The notes below the pieces were generated by a model. The model ran no database searches. It had not been told where the DNA came from and was given only the letters and a program-made list of their open reading frames with translations. Shown piece after piece: positions 26,049-34,435 of a stretch of 64,000 nt of DNA. Within the stretch, counting starts at the first letter, position 1; every line of letters starts with the position of its first letter. This stretch comes from J095 sp964407935. Its GTDB lineage: Bacteria; Chloroflexota; Anaerolineae; 4572-78; J111. A program made the position numbers and the translations under genes. The stretch is taken from assembly GCA_964407935.1 (NCBI GenBank), contig CAYOXS010000002.1, positions 1 to 64,000 of the forward strand, given 5' to 3'.

Positions 26049-28441
26049 CCGTTGCCCCGTTTATCTGCGTCCGTTGCGCTCAACCGCTGCCGTTTGCGGT
26101 GGCCTACTGCCCCCACTGCGGTCACCCGCAAACCTCGGCTACCGGCTCGCTGTGGATGGGCGACCGCCGGCTGGTGACCATTCTGTTTGCCGACCTGGCT
26201 TCATTTACGGCCACCAGTGAAAACGCCGACCCTGAAGACGTCATCGACATGCTCAACCAGGTTTTTACCCGGCTGGCCGTAGAATACGACCGCGAAGGGG
26301 GCTATCTGGATAAAACCGTGGGCGATCAGGTGATGGTGCTGTTTGGCGCGCCTCGCGCCCACGAGGATGACCCGGTGCGGGCGGTACGGGCGGCGCTGGG
26401 CATGCAGCAGGCAATGGACGAGCTGGCCCCGCTGATGAAGGAAAAAGTGGGCCACGCCTTTAAGTTGAATATTGGCATTAACACCGGCATTGTGGTGTGG
26501 GGAAAAATGGGGCCGGCGGGACGCATGGCCGCCACCGTTATTGGCGATGACGTAAACCTGGCCAGCCGGCTGGAAAGCCACGCCTCCAACGGCCAGATTC
26601 TGGTGTCTGATCCGGTGTACGCTCTGACCCGCCGCTATTTTGAATACAAGGTGCTGGACCCCATCAAAGTGAAGGGCAAAAAGAATGCTGTGCCCATTTA
26701 CCAGCCTCTGCGCGCGCGCCAGGGATTTGACCACAAAAAACAGCGCCTCGACCACAAATCGCCGCTGATTGAACGTGATATGGAGCTGCAAACCCTGCAC
26801 GCGCACCTGTCGCTGGCCATGGCCGGTAAAAGCCAACTGCTGCTGCTCACCGGCGAGGCCGGCATGGGCAAAAGCCGGCTGCTGACCGATTTTATCCGCG
26901 ATGTTGAAACCTACAGTTTCAACAAAACGCCGATGGTTTTGCAGGCTTACGGTGTGGCCACCTCCGGCAACGATTACTCGCCGCTTAAAGACCTGCTGCT
27001 GCAACTGTTTGACATAAAAACCGAGGACACCCGGCTGATGCAGCACCGCAAAATAGAAGATCGCGCCCAGATATTGGGGTTTTCAGAACGGGATTTTGTA
27101 CCCCTGATGGGTTATTTTTTGGGCTGGTATCAAGAGGACGAACGGCTGGCCGGCATCGAACAAACACTGGACCAGGTACGTAAATCGGCCATTAGTCTGG
27201 CGGTGAGCCTGTTTTTGAAGCAGGCCACGCGCCGACCGCTGGTGATACTGGTTGACAATTTGCAGTGGGCCGACGCCAACTCGTTGGAATGGCTCAAATT
27301 ATTAGGCGCTGTCAAATCCATGCCAGCGCACAACCAAAATACGCATGGGCTGTTTGTTTTGGCGGCAACCCGGCCGCACCTGGAAATTCCGCTGGAGCTG
27401 TTTCAACCCAACGCTATTGTTAAACTTGCGCCCCTCAGCAGCCACGCCCGGCGCGATCTTATCAACAGCCTGCTCCCCGGCGGCGAGCTTCCCGCCGTGC
27501 TGGTTGACCGGCTCATCAACGAATCCGGCGGCAACCCGTTTTATCTGGAAGAAGCCGCCCGCGGCCTGGTGCAATCTGAGCAGTTGATCCGGCAGGATGG
27601 CAAATGGCGGCTGGCCCGCTCTATTGAAGAAATTTACATTCCACACAGCATTGAAGGGCAGGTAATGGCCCACCTGGATATGCTCGATGAAGCCAGCCGG
27701 ATGGTGCTGCAACACGCTTCGGTTATTGGCATGAGCTTTAGCTACGAACTGCTGCAGGCCATTACCCCGCTCAAAGATTTTGACCGCGCCCTGGAAAATT
27801 TAATCCAACGCGGGCTGATTGTCGAACCTGCCGATGCCAGCGACTCGGCCAGAATGCTGGCTTTTTCGCAAATGGTGGTGCGCGAGGTGGCTTACAAAAG
27901 CATGCTGCGCAAAAGCCGCCGCGAACTTCACGATAAAATTGTTACGCTTACCGAAAAAGCCCAACCCGCAGCCGATATTGACGATGAAAGTATCGAGTCG
28001 CTGGCGCGGCACTACATGGCCGGCGGGCAGGAAGAAAAGGTGGTGATTTACAACTGGATGGTTGGCCAGCGCGCTCTGGAAAACTTTGAGTTTACCGACG
28101 CTGTTCATCATTTGGGGATTGCGCTGAGCGCGCTAAAAACACTGCCCAACCCGGATACCACCACCATTTTGCAGGTGGTCAACGCTTTGGGTGACGCCAA
28201 CACATTCACCGGCGATTTTGGCCAGGCCGCGGCCTGTTACAAAATGGTGTGGGAAATTGCCAAAAACAACCCGGAACAACTGGCCGAACTGTACTACCGC
28301 ACCGGCCGGCTCAATTTTTATCAGGGCAACCTCGATGCGGCCAGCACCAGCTACCAGTACGCGCAAAATATTGCCGGCGACAACCCGGCGCTGGCGGCGC
28401 AAATCCAGGCCGAAATCCGGCTGATGTACGATCTGGATTAG
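26045..28441 (+). CDS. Class III nucleotide cyclase with AAA-type ATPase and TPR-like C-terminus
   Basis: 798 residues. A zinc ribbon (CVRC, then CPHCG, about 8-24) precedes a class III cyclase domain (about 38-225). The metal-binding aspartates are in FADLASF and VGDQVM, the purine-selecting Lys in DKTVGD points to ATP, and the Asn/Arg pair is in VNLASRLES. The cyclase therefore looks competent to make cAMP. An ATPase module follows with Walker A GEAGMGKSRL (near 275-285) and a Walker B-like VILVDNLQWAD, then a long helical TPR-like region. This is the known layout of soluble adenylyl-cyclase/STAND-type proteins. It is coupled to the HD-GYP gene by a 4-base overlap. The signal it senses is unknown. 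Confidence 0.88.
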   Translation: MTVAPFICVRCAQPLPFAVAYCPHCGHPQTSATGSLWMGDRRLVTILFADLASFTATSENADPEDVIDMLNQVFTRLAVEYDREGGYLDKTVGDQVMVLFGAPRAHEDDPVRAVRAALGMQQAMDELAPLMKEKVGHAFKLNIGINTGIVVWGKMGPAGRMAATVIGDDVNLASRLESHASNGQILVSDPVYALTRRYFEYKVLDPIKVKGKKNAVPIYQPLRARQGFDHKKQRLDHKSPLIERDMELQTLHAHLSLAMAGKSQLLLLTGEAGMGKSRLLTDFIRDVETYSFNKTPMVLQAYGVATSGNDYSPLKDLLLQLFDIKTEDTRLMQHRKIEDRAQILGFSERDFVPLMGYFLGWYQEDERLAGIEQTLDQVRKSAISLAVSLFLKQATRRPLVILVDNLQWADANSLEWLKLLGAVKSMPAHNQNTHGLFVLAATRPHLEIPLELFQPNAIVKLAPLSSHARRDLINSLLPGGELPAVLVDRLINESGGNPFYLEEAARGLVQSEQLIRQDGKWRLARSIEEIYIPHSIEGQVMAHLDMLDEASRMVLQHASVIGMSFSYELLQAITPLKDFDRALENLIQRGLIVEPADASDSARMLAFSQMVVREVAYKSMLRKSRRELHDKIVTLTEKAQPAADIDDESIESLARHYMAGGQEEKVVIYNWMVGQRALENFEFTDAVHHLGIALSALKTLPNPDTTTILQVVNALGDANTFTGDFGQAAACYKMVWEIAKNNPEQLAELYYRTGRLNFYQGNLDAASTSYQYAQNIAGDNPALAAQIQAEIRLMYDLD

Positions 28442-28466
28442 GCGACGCCCGGCCCGTTCCGGCCAG

Positions 28467-28736
28467 CTACTGCACCATGTACGGCAGCATCTCAAACAAC
28501 TGCACCGTAAACCGAACAATCTCCTGCAACATCCACGGGCCAAAAAACATCAGTACCAAACCAAAAGCAATAAATTTGGGCACAAAGGTGAGCGTCATTT
28601 CGTTAACCTGGGTCATGGCCTGAAACAGGGCAATGGCCAACCCCACCACCAAACTCACGCCCAACATGGGCAGAGCAATCAACAAAGCCACCATCATGGC
28701 GTCTTTGGCCAGAGTCATCACAAAGGCTTCGGTCAT
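28467..28736 (-). CDS. fliQ: Flagellar export gate protein FliQ
   Basis: Small export-gate subunit: 89 residues with two membrane helices (about 12-38 and 52-75) and the typical sequence VGLAIALFQAMTQVNEMTLTFVPKF. Four copies join FliP and FliR in the gate of known systems. It lies 14 bases after fliP and is convergent with the cyclase gene (25 bases apart). Confidence 0.96.
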   Translation of the reverse strand: MTEAFVMTLAKDAMMVALLIALPMLGVSLVVGLAIALFQAMTQVNEMTLTFVPKFIAFGLVLMFFGPWMLQEIVRFTVQLFEMLPYMVQ

Positions 28737-28750
28737 AGCGCTATCTCCTG

Positions 28751-29521
28751 TTAGCTGCCAAAACTGGTAATCAACGAGCGGACAATCAAATGCCAGCCGT
28801 CAACCATTACAAAAAGCAGCAGTTTGAACGGCAGTGAAATCAACGAGGGCGGCAGCATCATCATGCCCATCGACATGAGCGCGCTGGAGACCACCATATC
28901 AATTACCAGAAACGGCACAAATATGATCAGCCCCATCTGAAACGCGGTTTTTAGCTCGCTGATGGTAAAGGCCGGAATCAGCACATAGGTCGGTACATCG
29001 TCCGGCGATTGGGGGCGAGGCAGATCGGCCAGGTGCACAAACAAGGCAATATCGCGCTCGCGGGTTTGTTTAAACAGAAAATCCCGCACGTAACCCAGGC
29101 TGGTATCCAGCGCTTCCTGCTGGGTAATTTCTTCTGCCAGATAGGGCTGGAGCGCTTCCTGATTAATTTTGGTCCAGGTGGGGGCCATCACAAAAATGGT
29201 CAAAAACAGCGACAGGCCAATCAACACCTGGTTGGGCGGAAGCTGCGGCGTAGCCAGCGCCGTTCGCACAAAAGAGAGCACAATCACAATCCGGGTAAAG
29301 GCCGTAACCATTGTTAAAATGGCCGGGGCCAGGCTGAGCGCCGTGACCAGCAGCATAATTTGCAGGCTGCTGCTCACCATCTGCGGCTCGCCGGCCTGGC
29401 CCAACTCAACGCCCAACTGCATCGAGTTGGGGTTGCTGGTTACCTGCCCGGCGCAGCCCGATAGCAGCAGCCCCAGCCCCAACAACAGAATCGCACCGGG
29501 CAAGCGCAACTTCCAGTTCAT
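28751..29521 (-). CDS. fliP: Flagellar export gate protein FliP, with a lipobox-like signal peptide
   Basis: Core of the export gate. 256 residues with the FliP signatures TAFTRIVIVLSFVRTALATPQLPPNQVLIGLSLFLT and FQMGLIIFVPFLVIDMVVSSALMSMGM. ATG at 29521 is chosen because it directly follows the fliO stop (29523) and opens the signal peptide; the longer frame runs through fliO. The signal peptide (1-22) ends LLLSGC, with Cys23, a good lipobox. Known FliP has a cleaved signal peptide, but a lipoprotein-type one is unusual. Confidence 0.95.
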   Translation of the reverse strand: MNWKLRLPGAILLLGLGLLLSGCAGQVTSNPNSMQLGVELGQAGEPQMVSSSLQIMLLVTALSLAPAILTMVTAFTRIVIVLSFVRTALATPQLPPNQVLIGLSLFLTIFVMAPTWTKINQEALQPYLAEEITQQEALDTSLGYVRDFLFKQTRERDIALFVHLADLPRPQSPDDVPTYVLIPAFTISELKTAFQMGLIIFVPFLVIDMVVSSALMSMGMMMLPPSLISLPFKLLLFVMVDGWHLIVRSLITSFGS

Positions 29522-29522
29522 T

Positions 29523-30203
29523 TCAGCCTCCCACAACCTGCTGAATTTGCCGGATGCCGGAGCGCAGATGGTTGAGGGTGGATTGCCAATCGGGGGTGTA
29601 TTCGGCGGCGTCATCATCAATGGGCAGTGGCGGCGCGGGCGGCGTTTCGGCCGGCACAGCCTGCTGCGAGAGAGCCTGCTCAAAGCTGGTTTCCTCTTCC
29701 AAAACGGGAACGGTGGCATCGGCCAGTTCGGCCAGCACCGAAATTTGGTGATCCGTAGCGCCCAACAACAGGGTTTTTTCGCCAACCACCACCAAATGCA
29801 GCGACCGTCCCGGCGCGAGGCCGGTTGTTTCCAGCACGTTGATGGTTGTTCCACCCGGCGCGCCGTTAACTTTGTGGCGTTGCAGCCAGCGTAGCCCGTG
29901 CATAGCCAGGTAAACCAGCCCCAGCACAACGGCCAGTTTCAGCACCACATCCAGGCTCATCTCCCAGCCAGAACGCTCATCGGCGGGCTGGTCCGCGCCA
30001 GCCAACGGCGTCTCGGCGGAGTCGTATTCGGCCAGATAGCCGGTTTCGGCAGGCGCGGTTTCGGCTTCGGCGGGGGCTGGCTGCGGCGCAACCGCCGGCG
30101 ATAATTGTTTGATGAGCAATATGCCCAGCGCGCCGGCTACGGCGATCACCATCCACCCGGTAGAATTGAGGTTTTTCTTTTTTAACAAGCGGGCATTAAA
30201 CAT
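29523..30203 (-). CDS. fliO: Flagellar export accessory protein FliO
   Basis: Scaffold that helps FliP assemble. 226 residues: one hydrophobic stretch near the N-terminus (18-35), a second around 86-104, then the FliO-like cytoplasmic domain (VLETTGLAPGRSLHLVVVGEKTLLLGATDHQISVLAEL), and an acidic C-terminal tail. FliO is poorly conserved, and the call rests on this domain and on its place between fliN and fliP. Confidence 0.9.
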   Translation of the reverse strand: MFNARLLKKKNLNSTGWMVIAVAGALGILLIKQLSPAVAPQPAPAEAETAPAETGYLAEYDSAETPLAGADQPADERSGWEMSLDVVLKLAVVLGLVYLAMHGLRWLQRHKVNGAPGGTTINVLETTGLAPGRSLHLVVVGEKTLLLGATDHQISVLAELADATVPVLEEETSFEQALSQQAVPAETPPAPPLPIDDDAAEYTPDWQSTLNHLRSGIRQIQQVVGG

Positions 30204-30213
30204 AGGTTAGCAC

Positions 30214-30747
30214 CTATCTGAGTGAGTTGATCCGCTGCACCGGCGGCAAAACATCGGTGATGCGCACGCCAAAGCGGTCATCGAGCACCACCACCTCGCC
30301 GCGGGCAATCATTTTATCGTTCACCAGCACATCGACCGGCTCGCCGGCCAGCTTGTCCAGTTCCACCACCGAACCCGGCCCCAGGTGCAAAATCTCTTCG
30401 ATGTTCATTTTGGTGCGCCCCAGCTCAACGGTAACTTGCAGCGTTACCCCCAGCAGCAAATCCAGGTTGGTGCCGCCAGCGCCGTTGCCGGCTTTATCCA
30501 GCGGGGCAAATTGAACCGGGTTGGCGGTAATATCGCCGCGATGGCCGGAGGGCGGTGATACCGTTGCCGCGGATTTGCGGGTCGTGTCGGTCAGCGGCGG
30601 CGCCGGAAAACCGGCCTCGGCCATAACCCCCAGTCCCGGCAAATCGCCCAGGCCAATGGCCGGTTTTGAGGGTGAGGTAAATACATCGGCGCTACCGGCG
30701 CCGGTCACCTGTGCCAATTCTTCGGGGCTAATTGCAAGATCGTCCAT
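30214..30747 (-). CDS. fliN: Flagellar C-ring switch protein FliN
   Basis: Lower C-ring subunit that helps set rotation direction and docks FliH. 177 residues: an unstructured N-terminal 90 or so, then the SpoA domain (about 95-173) with VTVELGRTKMNIEEILHLGPGSVVELDKLAGEPVDVLVN. No CheC-like phosphatase domain, so it is FliN and not a full FliY. Three bases follow fliM. Confidence 0.95.
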   Translation of the reverse strand: MDDLAISPEELAQVTGAGSADVFTSPSKPAIGLGDLPGLGVMAEAGFPAPPLTDTTRKSAATVSPPSGHRGDITANPVQFAPLDKAGNGAGGTNLDLLLGVTLQVTVELGRTKMNIEEILHLGPGSVVELDKLAGEPVDVLVNDKMIARGEVVVLDDRFGVRITDVLPPVQRINSLR

Positions 30748-30750
30748 GAG

Positions 30751-31740
30751 CTAAATTTCCTCCAATACATTGGTGATTTGCACGGCCATGTGGCTGCCGG
30801 ATAATCCGGGCTGGCCCAAATATCGCTTTTTGTCGCCGACCAAAACAGGAATGGGGCGGTTAACCAGCGTATTCAGCACCAGCACATCACCGTTTTGCAA
30901 ATTCAGGAGTTCTTCAAAATTGACGGTGGCTTCACCCAGCAGCACCGATAACCCAACCCGCGTTTGCCGCAAATGGTCAACCAGGCCCTGCCGGTCTTTG
31001 GTTGACTCACTGGATTCGCCGGCCACCCAGGCGTGGGGGCTTAATTCTGAAACAATCGGCTTGAGCACCGAGTAGGGAATGCAAATGCTCATCATACCGT
31101 TGTTGTCACGCATTTTTATTTCAAACCCCAGAAAGATGGCGGCATCTGACGGCAGCGCCACCTGCACAAATTCCGGGTTGAGGGTGATTTCTTCCAAAGT
31201 TACATCCAGCGCCACCACATTGTGCCAGGCTTCCTGAAGGCCGTTGGCAAAATATTTGATTACGTTTCTGATCAACGACTGCTCAATATCGGTAACGGAG
31301 TGCTCATCCAGCGGCGCGCCAAAGCCGCCCAACAGCCGGTCAATCGCAATGGTGGTGGTGGCGGCATCGAGCGTGAGCAGAATCCGGCCGGGCAGCGGGT
31401 CGGCTTTGAGTACCGCCGCCAGCGACGAGACCGGGATGTTTTGCAGAAAATCGGCAAAACTGCCCTGTTCAATATGCACGCAGGCCAACTGCACCGTGGC
31501 CCGCAAATAGGCCGCCAGCGCCGACCCAACCCGGCGGGCAAAGTTCTCGTGGATCATTTGCAGGGTGCGTATCTGCTCTTTGGAGAACTTGTCCGGCGAG
31601 CGGAAATCATAGGTGCGCACCGAGCCAATGTAATGGCTGCTGCCGCCGCCGCCAATGTGGGGCATGGGGTCGTCGCCAGCGGGCAATATTGATAAGAGGG
31701 CATCGATCTCTTTTTGGGAGAGGGTTTTCTCTTTTTCCAT
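30751..31740 (-). CDS. fliM: Flagellar C-ring switch protein FliM
   Basis: Middle C-ring protein that receives phosphorylated CheY. 329 residues: the N-terminal CheY-binding motif EIDALL at 11-16, a CheC-like middle domain (about 45-230), and a C-terminal SpoA domain (about 250-325). The conserved CheY motif implies that chemotaxis genes exist elsewhere in the genome. Confidence 0.96.
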   Translation of the reverse strand: MEKEKTLSQKEIDALLSILPAGDDPMPHIGGGGSSHYIGSVRTYDFRSPDKFSKEQIRTLQMIHENFARRVGSALAAYLRATVQLACVHIEQGSFADFLQNIPVSSLAAVLKADPLPGRILLTLDAATTTIAIDRLLGGFGAPLDEHSVTDIEQSLIRNVIKYFANGLQEAWHNVVALDVTLEEITLNPEFVQVALPSDAAIFLGFEIKMRDNNGMMSICIPYSVLKPIVSELSPHAWVAGESSESTKDRQGLVDHLRQTRVGLSVLLGEATVNFEELLNLQNGDVLVLNTLVNRPIPVLVGDKKRYLGQPGLSGSHMAVQITNVLEEI

Positions 31741-31749
31741 AACCGGTTG

Positions 31750-32343
31750 TTATTGAACCACAAAATTGGTGAAGTAAACGTTGGTAACGCCCTGATAACC
31801 CAGAGCATCGTTGATAGCCGTCATCAATTCGTCTTTGAGCGCCTGTTTGCCATCAACCGTGGCCACTTCGTTAAAGGATTTGCTGGACAGTTTGGTGGTG
31901 ATAATGTCATCGATCACCGGCCGGCGGGCATCAATCTGGCCGATAAAATCCTCTTCAATTTTATCGCGCTCTTCGCCGGGTTCCAGCGAGTAATACATGG
32001 GGTCAATCGGCACTAATTCCAGCACAATGGCGGCCTGCAAATAGCGCAGCCCGCCCGGTTCGGCCAGGTTGACTACTTTGTTATCCAGTTCGTACATAAT
32101 GCCTGGCTGCTGCTGTAAACCGGAGCCGGGCAGCAAATTTGGCATGGGCTGAGCGGGCACCGGACTTTGCGGCAGGCTGGCTGCCTGCGCTTCCGGCACC
32201 GTTGAGGCGCCGTCGAGTTCCATTTTTACATAAAACGGTTTCCACCAGGTAGACGGGGCCAGCAAAATGTAGCCCACGGCGCTAACCAGCAGCAAAAACA
32301 CAGCAACAGGAATAACAATTTTGGGACTCAGGAATTTTTTCAT
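31750..32343 (-). CDS. fliL: Flagellar basal-body protein FliL
   Basis: Single-pass membrane protein that surrounds the stator and supports torque. 197 residues: a short basic start, a membrane helix (about 10-30), a low-complexity linker rich in Pro and Gln, and the FliL domain with YLQAAIVLELVPIDP and the ending DALGYQGVTNVYFTNFVVQ. ATG at 32343 is chosen, with AAAGGA upstream, over TTG at 32346. Confidence 0.93.
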   Translation of the reverse strand: MKKFLSPKIVIPVAVFLLLVSAVGYILLAPSTWWKPFYVKMELDGASTVPEAQAASLPQSPVPAQPMPNLLPGSGLQQQPGIMYELDNKVVNLAEPGGLRYLQAAIVLELVPIDPMYYSLEPGEERDKIEEDFIGQIDARRPVIDDIITTKLSSKSFNEVATVDGKQALKDELMTAINDALGYQGVTNVYFTNFVVQ

Positions 32344-32367
32344 CAAACAGTCCTTTCCACAATCATC

Positions 32368-33144
32368 TTACGAGGGCGGCAGCGTGAGCGACAGCCGGCG
32401 TGATTCGCCCGGATAGATGATGATGATATCGATTCTGCGGTTGAGGGCGCGGTTGGCGCGGGTATCGTTGGTGGCTACCGGTTTAAATTCGGCGTTGCCG
32501 GCGGCCTGGATTCGCTCCGGCGCAATGTTACCCTCTTCTATCAGGTAGCGCACCACCGACACAGAGCGCAGCACGGACAGTTCCCAGTTGGTGGGGTAAA
32601 GCGGGTTGTTGGTGGGGATACTATCGGTGTGGCCCTCTACCCGGATTTTGTTGTCGATGGGCACCAGCATTTCAACCACCCTGTCCAGCACCTTAACCAC
32701 TTCTGGGCGCAGCCCAGCTTCACCCGGTTCAAAGGTGAGCTTTTCAGACAGGCTGATAATCACCCCTTCCATCGACATATTCACGCTGATATCACCGGTT
32801 ACGCCCAGCTCTTGCGCGTAAGAGTTAAGTTCGGTGCTGATGCGCACAAAATCGCGGCGCTTGGGTGGCAGGTTGTCAAAAAACAGCGGCGCGGCGTTGG
32901 TATCAGTGACGCTGGCCTGTGATGTATCGGGTTGGGTTTGCAGCACCTCGCTGGAGGGGAATTGCGATTGGCCGTTAAAAGCTATCCGCAGCGACAGCGC
33001 GATCTTTTGGAAATTTTGCAGGTCGGTATTGGCCATGGCGTACAGCACCACAAAAAACACCATCATCAGGGTGATCATGTCGCCGTAAGTCACCAGCCAT
33101 TCCAACGGATTGGATTCCTGTTCTTCGCGCGGCTTGCGAGCCAT
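32368..33144 (-). CDS. motB: Flagellar motor stator protein MotB
   Basis: Peptidoglycan-anchored stator subunit. 258 residues: the membrane helix WLVTYGDMITLMMVFFVVLYA holds the essential ion-binding Asp (Asp22). An OmpA-like peptidoglycan-binding domain (about 125-248) contains IRVEGHTDSIPTNN and NWELSVLRSVSVVRYLIEEG. The start lies two bases after the motA stop. Confidence 0.96.
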   Translation of the reverse strand: MARKPREEQESNPLEWLVTYGDMITLMMVFFVVLYAMANTDLQNFQKIALSLRIAFNGQSQFPSSEVLQTQPDTSQASVTDTNAAPLFFDNLPPKRRDFVRISTELNSYAQELGVTGDISVNMSMEGVIISLSEKLTFEPGEAGLRPEVVKVLDRVVEMLVPIDNKIRVEGHTDSIPTNNPLYPTNWELSVLRSVSVVRYLIEEGNIAPERIQAAGNAEFKPVATNDTRANRALNRRIDIIIIYPGESRRLSLTLPPS

Positions 33145-33146
33145 TT

Positions 33147-33929
33147 TTACGCTTCAACGCTTTCCGGCGCAGCCACGCCCCGCAATTTGGGCAGCAAAAA
33201 CGATTCCAGTTTTTCGCGGATAATACGCGGGTTTTCGCCGGCCTGCACCGCCAGCACCCCTTCGACAATCACCTCGCGGGCCAGCATCTCTTGCTTGTCT
33301 TTTTGTTTGAGCTTGTTGCCCAGCGGAGAAAAGAGCAGGTTGGCCAGCAGCGAACCGTACAGTGTGGTTAAAAACGCTACCGCAATCGACGGCCCCAGCG
33401 AGGACGGGTCTGACAGGTTGCGGAGCACCCCCACCAGCCCAACTACGGTTCCAACCATGCCCATTGCCGGCGACAGGCCGGCCAGTGTTCCCATCATAGC
33501 CGACCCAACGCTGTGGCGCTGCGCGGCCATATCGTTATCAATTTCCAGCACCTGCCGCACCAGCGCCGGGTCCATACCATCGACGATGAGCATAATTCCT
33601 TTTTTAACAAAATCATCGTCAATTTTAGATACTTCCTCTTCCAGCGACAGGAGACCTTCGCGCCGGGCGCGGTCGGCCAGAGTCACAAACAGGTCGATCT
33701 TTTCTTTGGGATCGGCCTTTTCAACCTTGAGGGCCTGCATAATCAGCGTGGGAAGCTGCATAAATGTTTTAAGAGGATAGGCCATCATGGTAGCGCCTAA
33801 CGTGCCGCCAACAACCATAATCACCGAAGGGATGTTGATGAGCGCCAACGGGTCGCCGCCATCAACCGCAATTGAAACAAACATTGCGCCAAAGGCCACT
33901 ACCACGCCAATAATCGTTGCCAGGTCCAT
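33147..33929 (-). CDS. motA: Flagellar motor stator protein MotA
   Basis: Ion-channel stator subunit. 260 residues with four membrane helices (near 3-20, 32-50, 148-170 and 180-200), the cytoplasmic loop with charged residues that meet FliG, and the pore segment LSPAMGMVGTVVGLV. The ion used (proton or sodium) cannot be told safely by eye. Transcribed after flbD from box promoter C-minus. Confidence 0.96.
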   Translation of the reverse strand: MDLATIIGVVVAFGAMFVSIAVDGGDPLALINIPSVIMVVGGTLGATMMAYPLKTFMQLPTLIMQALKVEKADPKEKIDLFVTLADRARREGLLSLEEEVSKIDDDFVKKGIMLIVDGMDPALVRQVLEIDNDMAAQRHSVGSAMMGTLAGLSPAMGMVGTVVGLVGVLRNLSDPSSLGPSIAVAFLTTLYGSLLANLLFSPLGNKLKQKDKQEMLAREVIVEGVLAVQAGENPRIIREKLESFLLPKLRGVAAPESVEA

Positions 33930-33932
33930 AAC

Positions 33933-34157
33933 CTATTCTTCCTTTTTATCCGTTTCAGGAATCACCAACGGCCGCTGGTAGCCAACTCGCCGGCGGTAGG
34001 CAATGATTTGATCAACCAGAACGTCCACCGGCTCGCGGGCAATAATTTTTTTACCGCTGATCAACGAAATCACTGTGTCGGGGGTTTCTTCAATAAATTC
34101 AATCAATTCGGCGTTTATCCACAACTCGGATTTGTTCAAGCGCGAAACTTTTATCAC
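33933..34157 (-). CDS. flbD: FlbD-family flagellar protein
   Basis: Small protein found beside motA in many flagellar operons; function not well defined. The core RLNKSELWINAELIEFIEETPDTVISLISGKKIIAREPVDVLVDQIIAYRRRVG matches the FlbD family, which is 60-75 residues long. I place the start at GTG 34157 (74 residues) just before the conserved core. The frame extends to TTG 34208, but that codon lies inside a hairpin (34200-34226) and the added residues are not family-like. Confidence 0.85.
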   Translation of the reverse strand: MIKVSRLNKSELWINAELIEFIEETPDTVISLISGKKIIAREPVDVLVDQIIAYRRRVGYQRPLVIPETDKKEE

Positions 34158-34199
34158 GACGCCCTGCCTATCACCCACAAGCCCACTTTGACCAGAATT

Positions 34200-34226
34200 T
34201 TGCAGCAAGGGCTAAACCCTCTGCAA
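34200..34226 (-). promoter_or_regulatory. Leader hairpin of the flbD-motA operon
   Basis: TTGCAG (34200-34205), AGGG (34208-34211), a 5-base loop, CCCT (34217-34220), CTGCAA (34221-34226): an imperfect two-part stem in the leader between the predicted start site (near 34254) and the flbD start. No T-run follows, so attenuation by termination is not evident. Confidence 0.45.
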
Positions 34227-34260
34227 TGCACAGGCGGGGCATTTACCCTGTACACCAGTC

Positions 34261-34326
34261 AATATATCATTTTGGCTGTGGAGTGTCAGTAAACGGCACA
34301 TAAAGAGGCCATAAACTTTGCGTAAA
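34261..34326 (-). promoter_or_regulatory. Box-type flagellar promoter C-minus of the flbD-motA-fli operon
   Basis: Minus strand: TTTACG (34326), TTTATG (34315), TTTATG (34304) and TTTACT (34293) at 11-base steps, then 21 bases and the -10 box TATATT (34266-34261). It drives flbD, motA, motB, fliL, fliM, fliN, fliO, fliP and fliQ. Confidence 0.85.
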
Positions 34327-34335
34327 GCATGGGCC

Positions 34336-34401
34336 TTTACGCAACCTATACGTTTGTTTCACGCATAGTTTACTGAAAGTTGAGGGGCAGCATGTTATAG
34401 T
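34336..34401 (+). promoter_or_regulatory. Box-type flagellar promoter C-plus of the glycosidase-flgC-fli operon
   Basis: TTTACG (34336), TATACG (34347), TTCACG (34358) and TTTACT (34369) at 11-base steps, then 21 bases and the -10 box TATAGT (34396-34401). Only 9 bases separate its first repeat from that of the opposite promoter. Confidence 0.85.
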
Positions 34402-34435
34402 TTGGGCAGTTAATTGCTTGGATACTTCACAGCTT

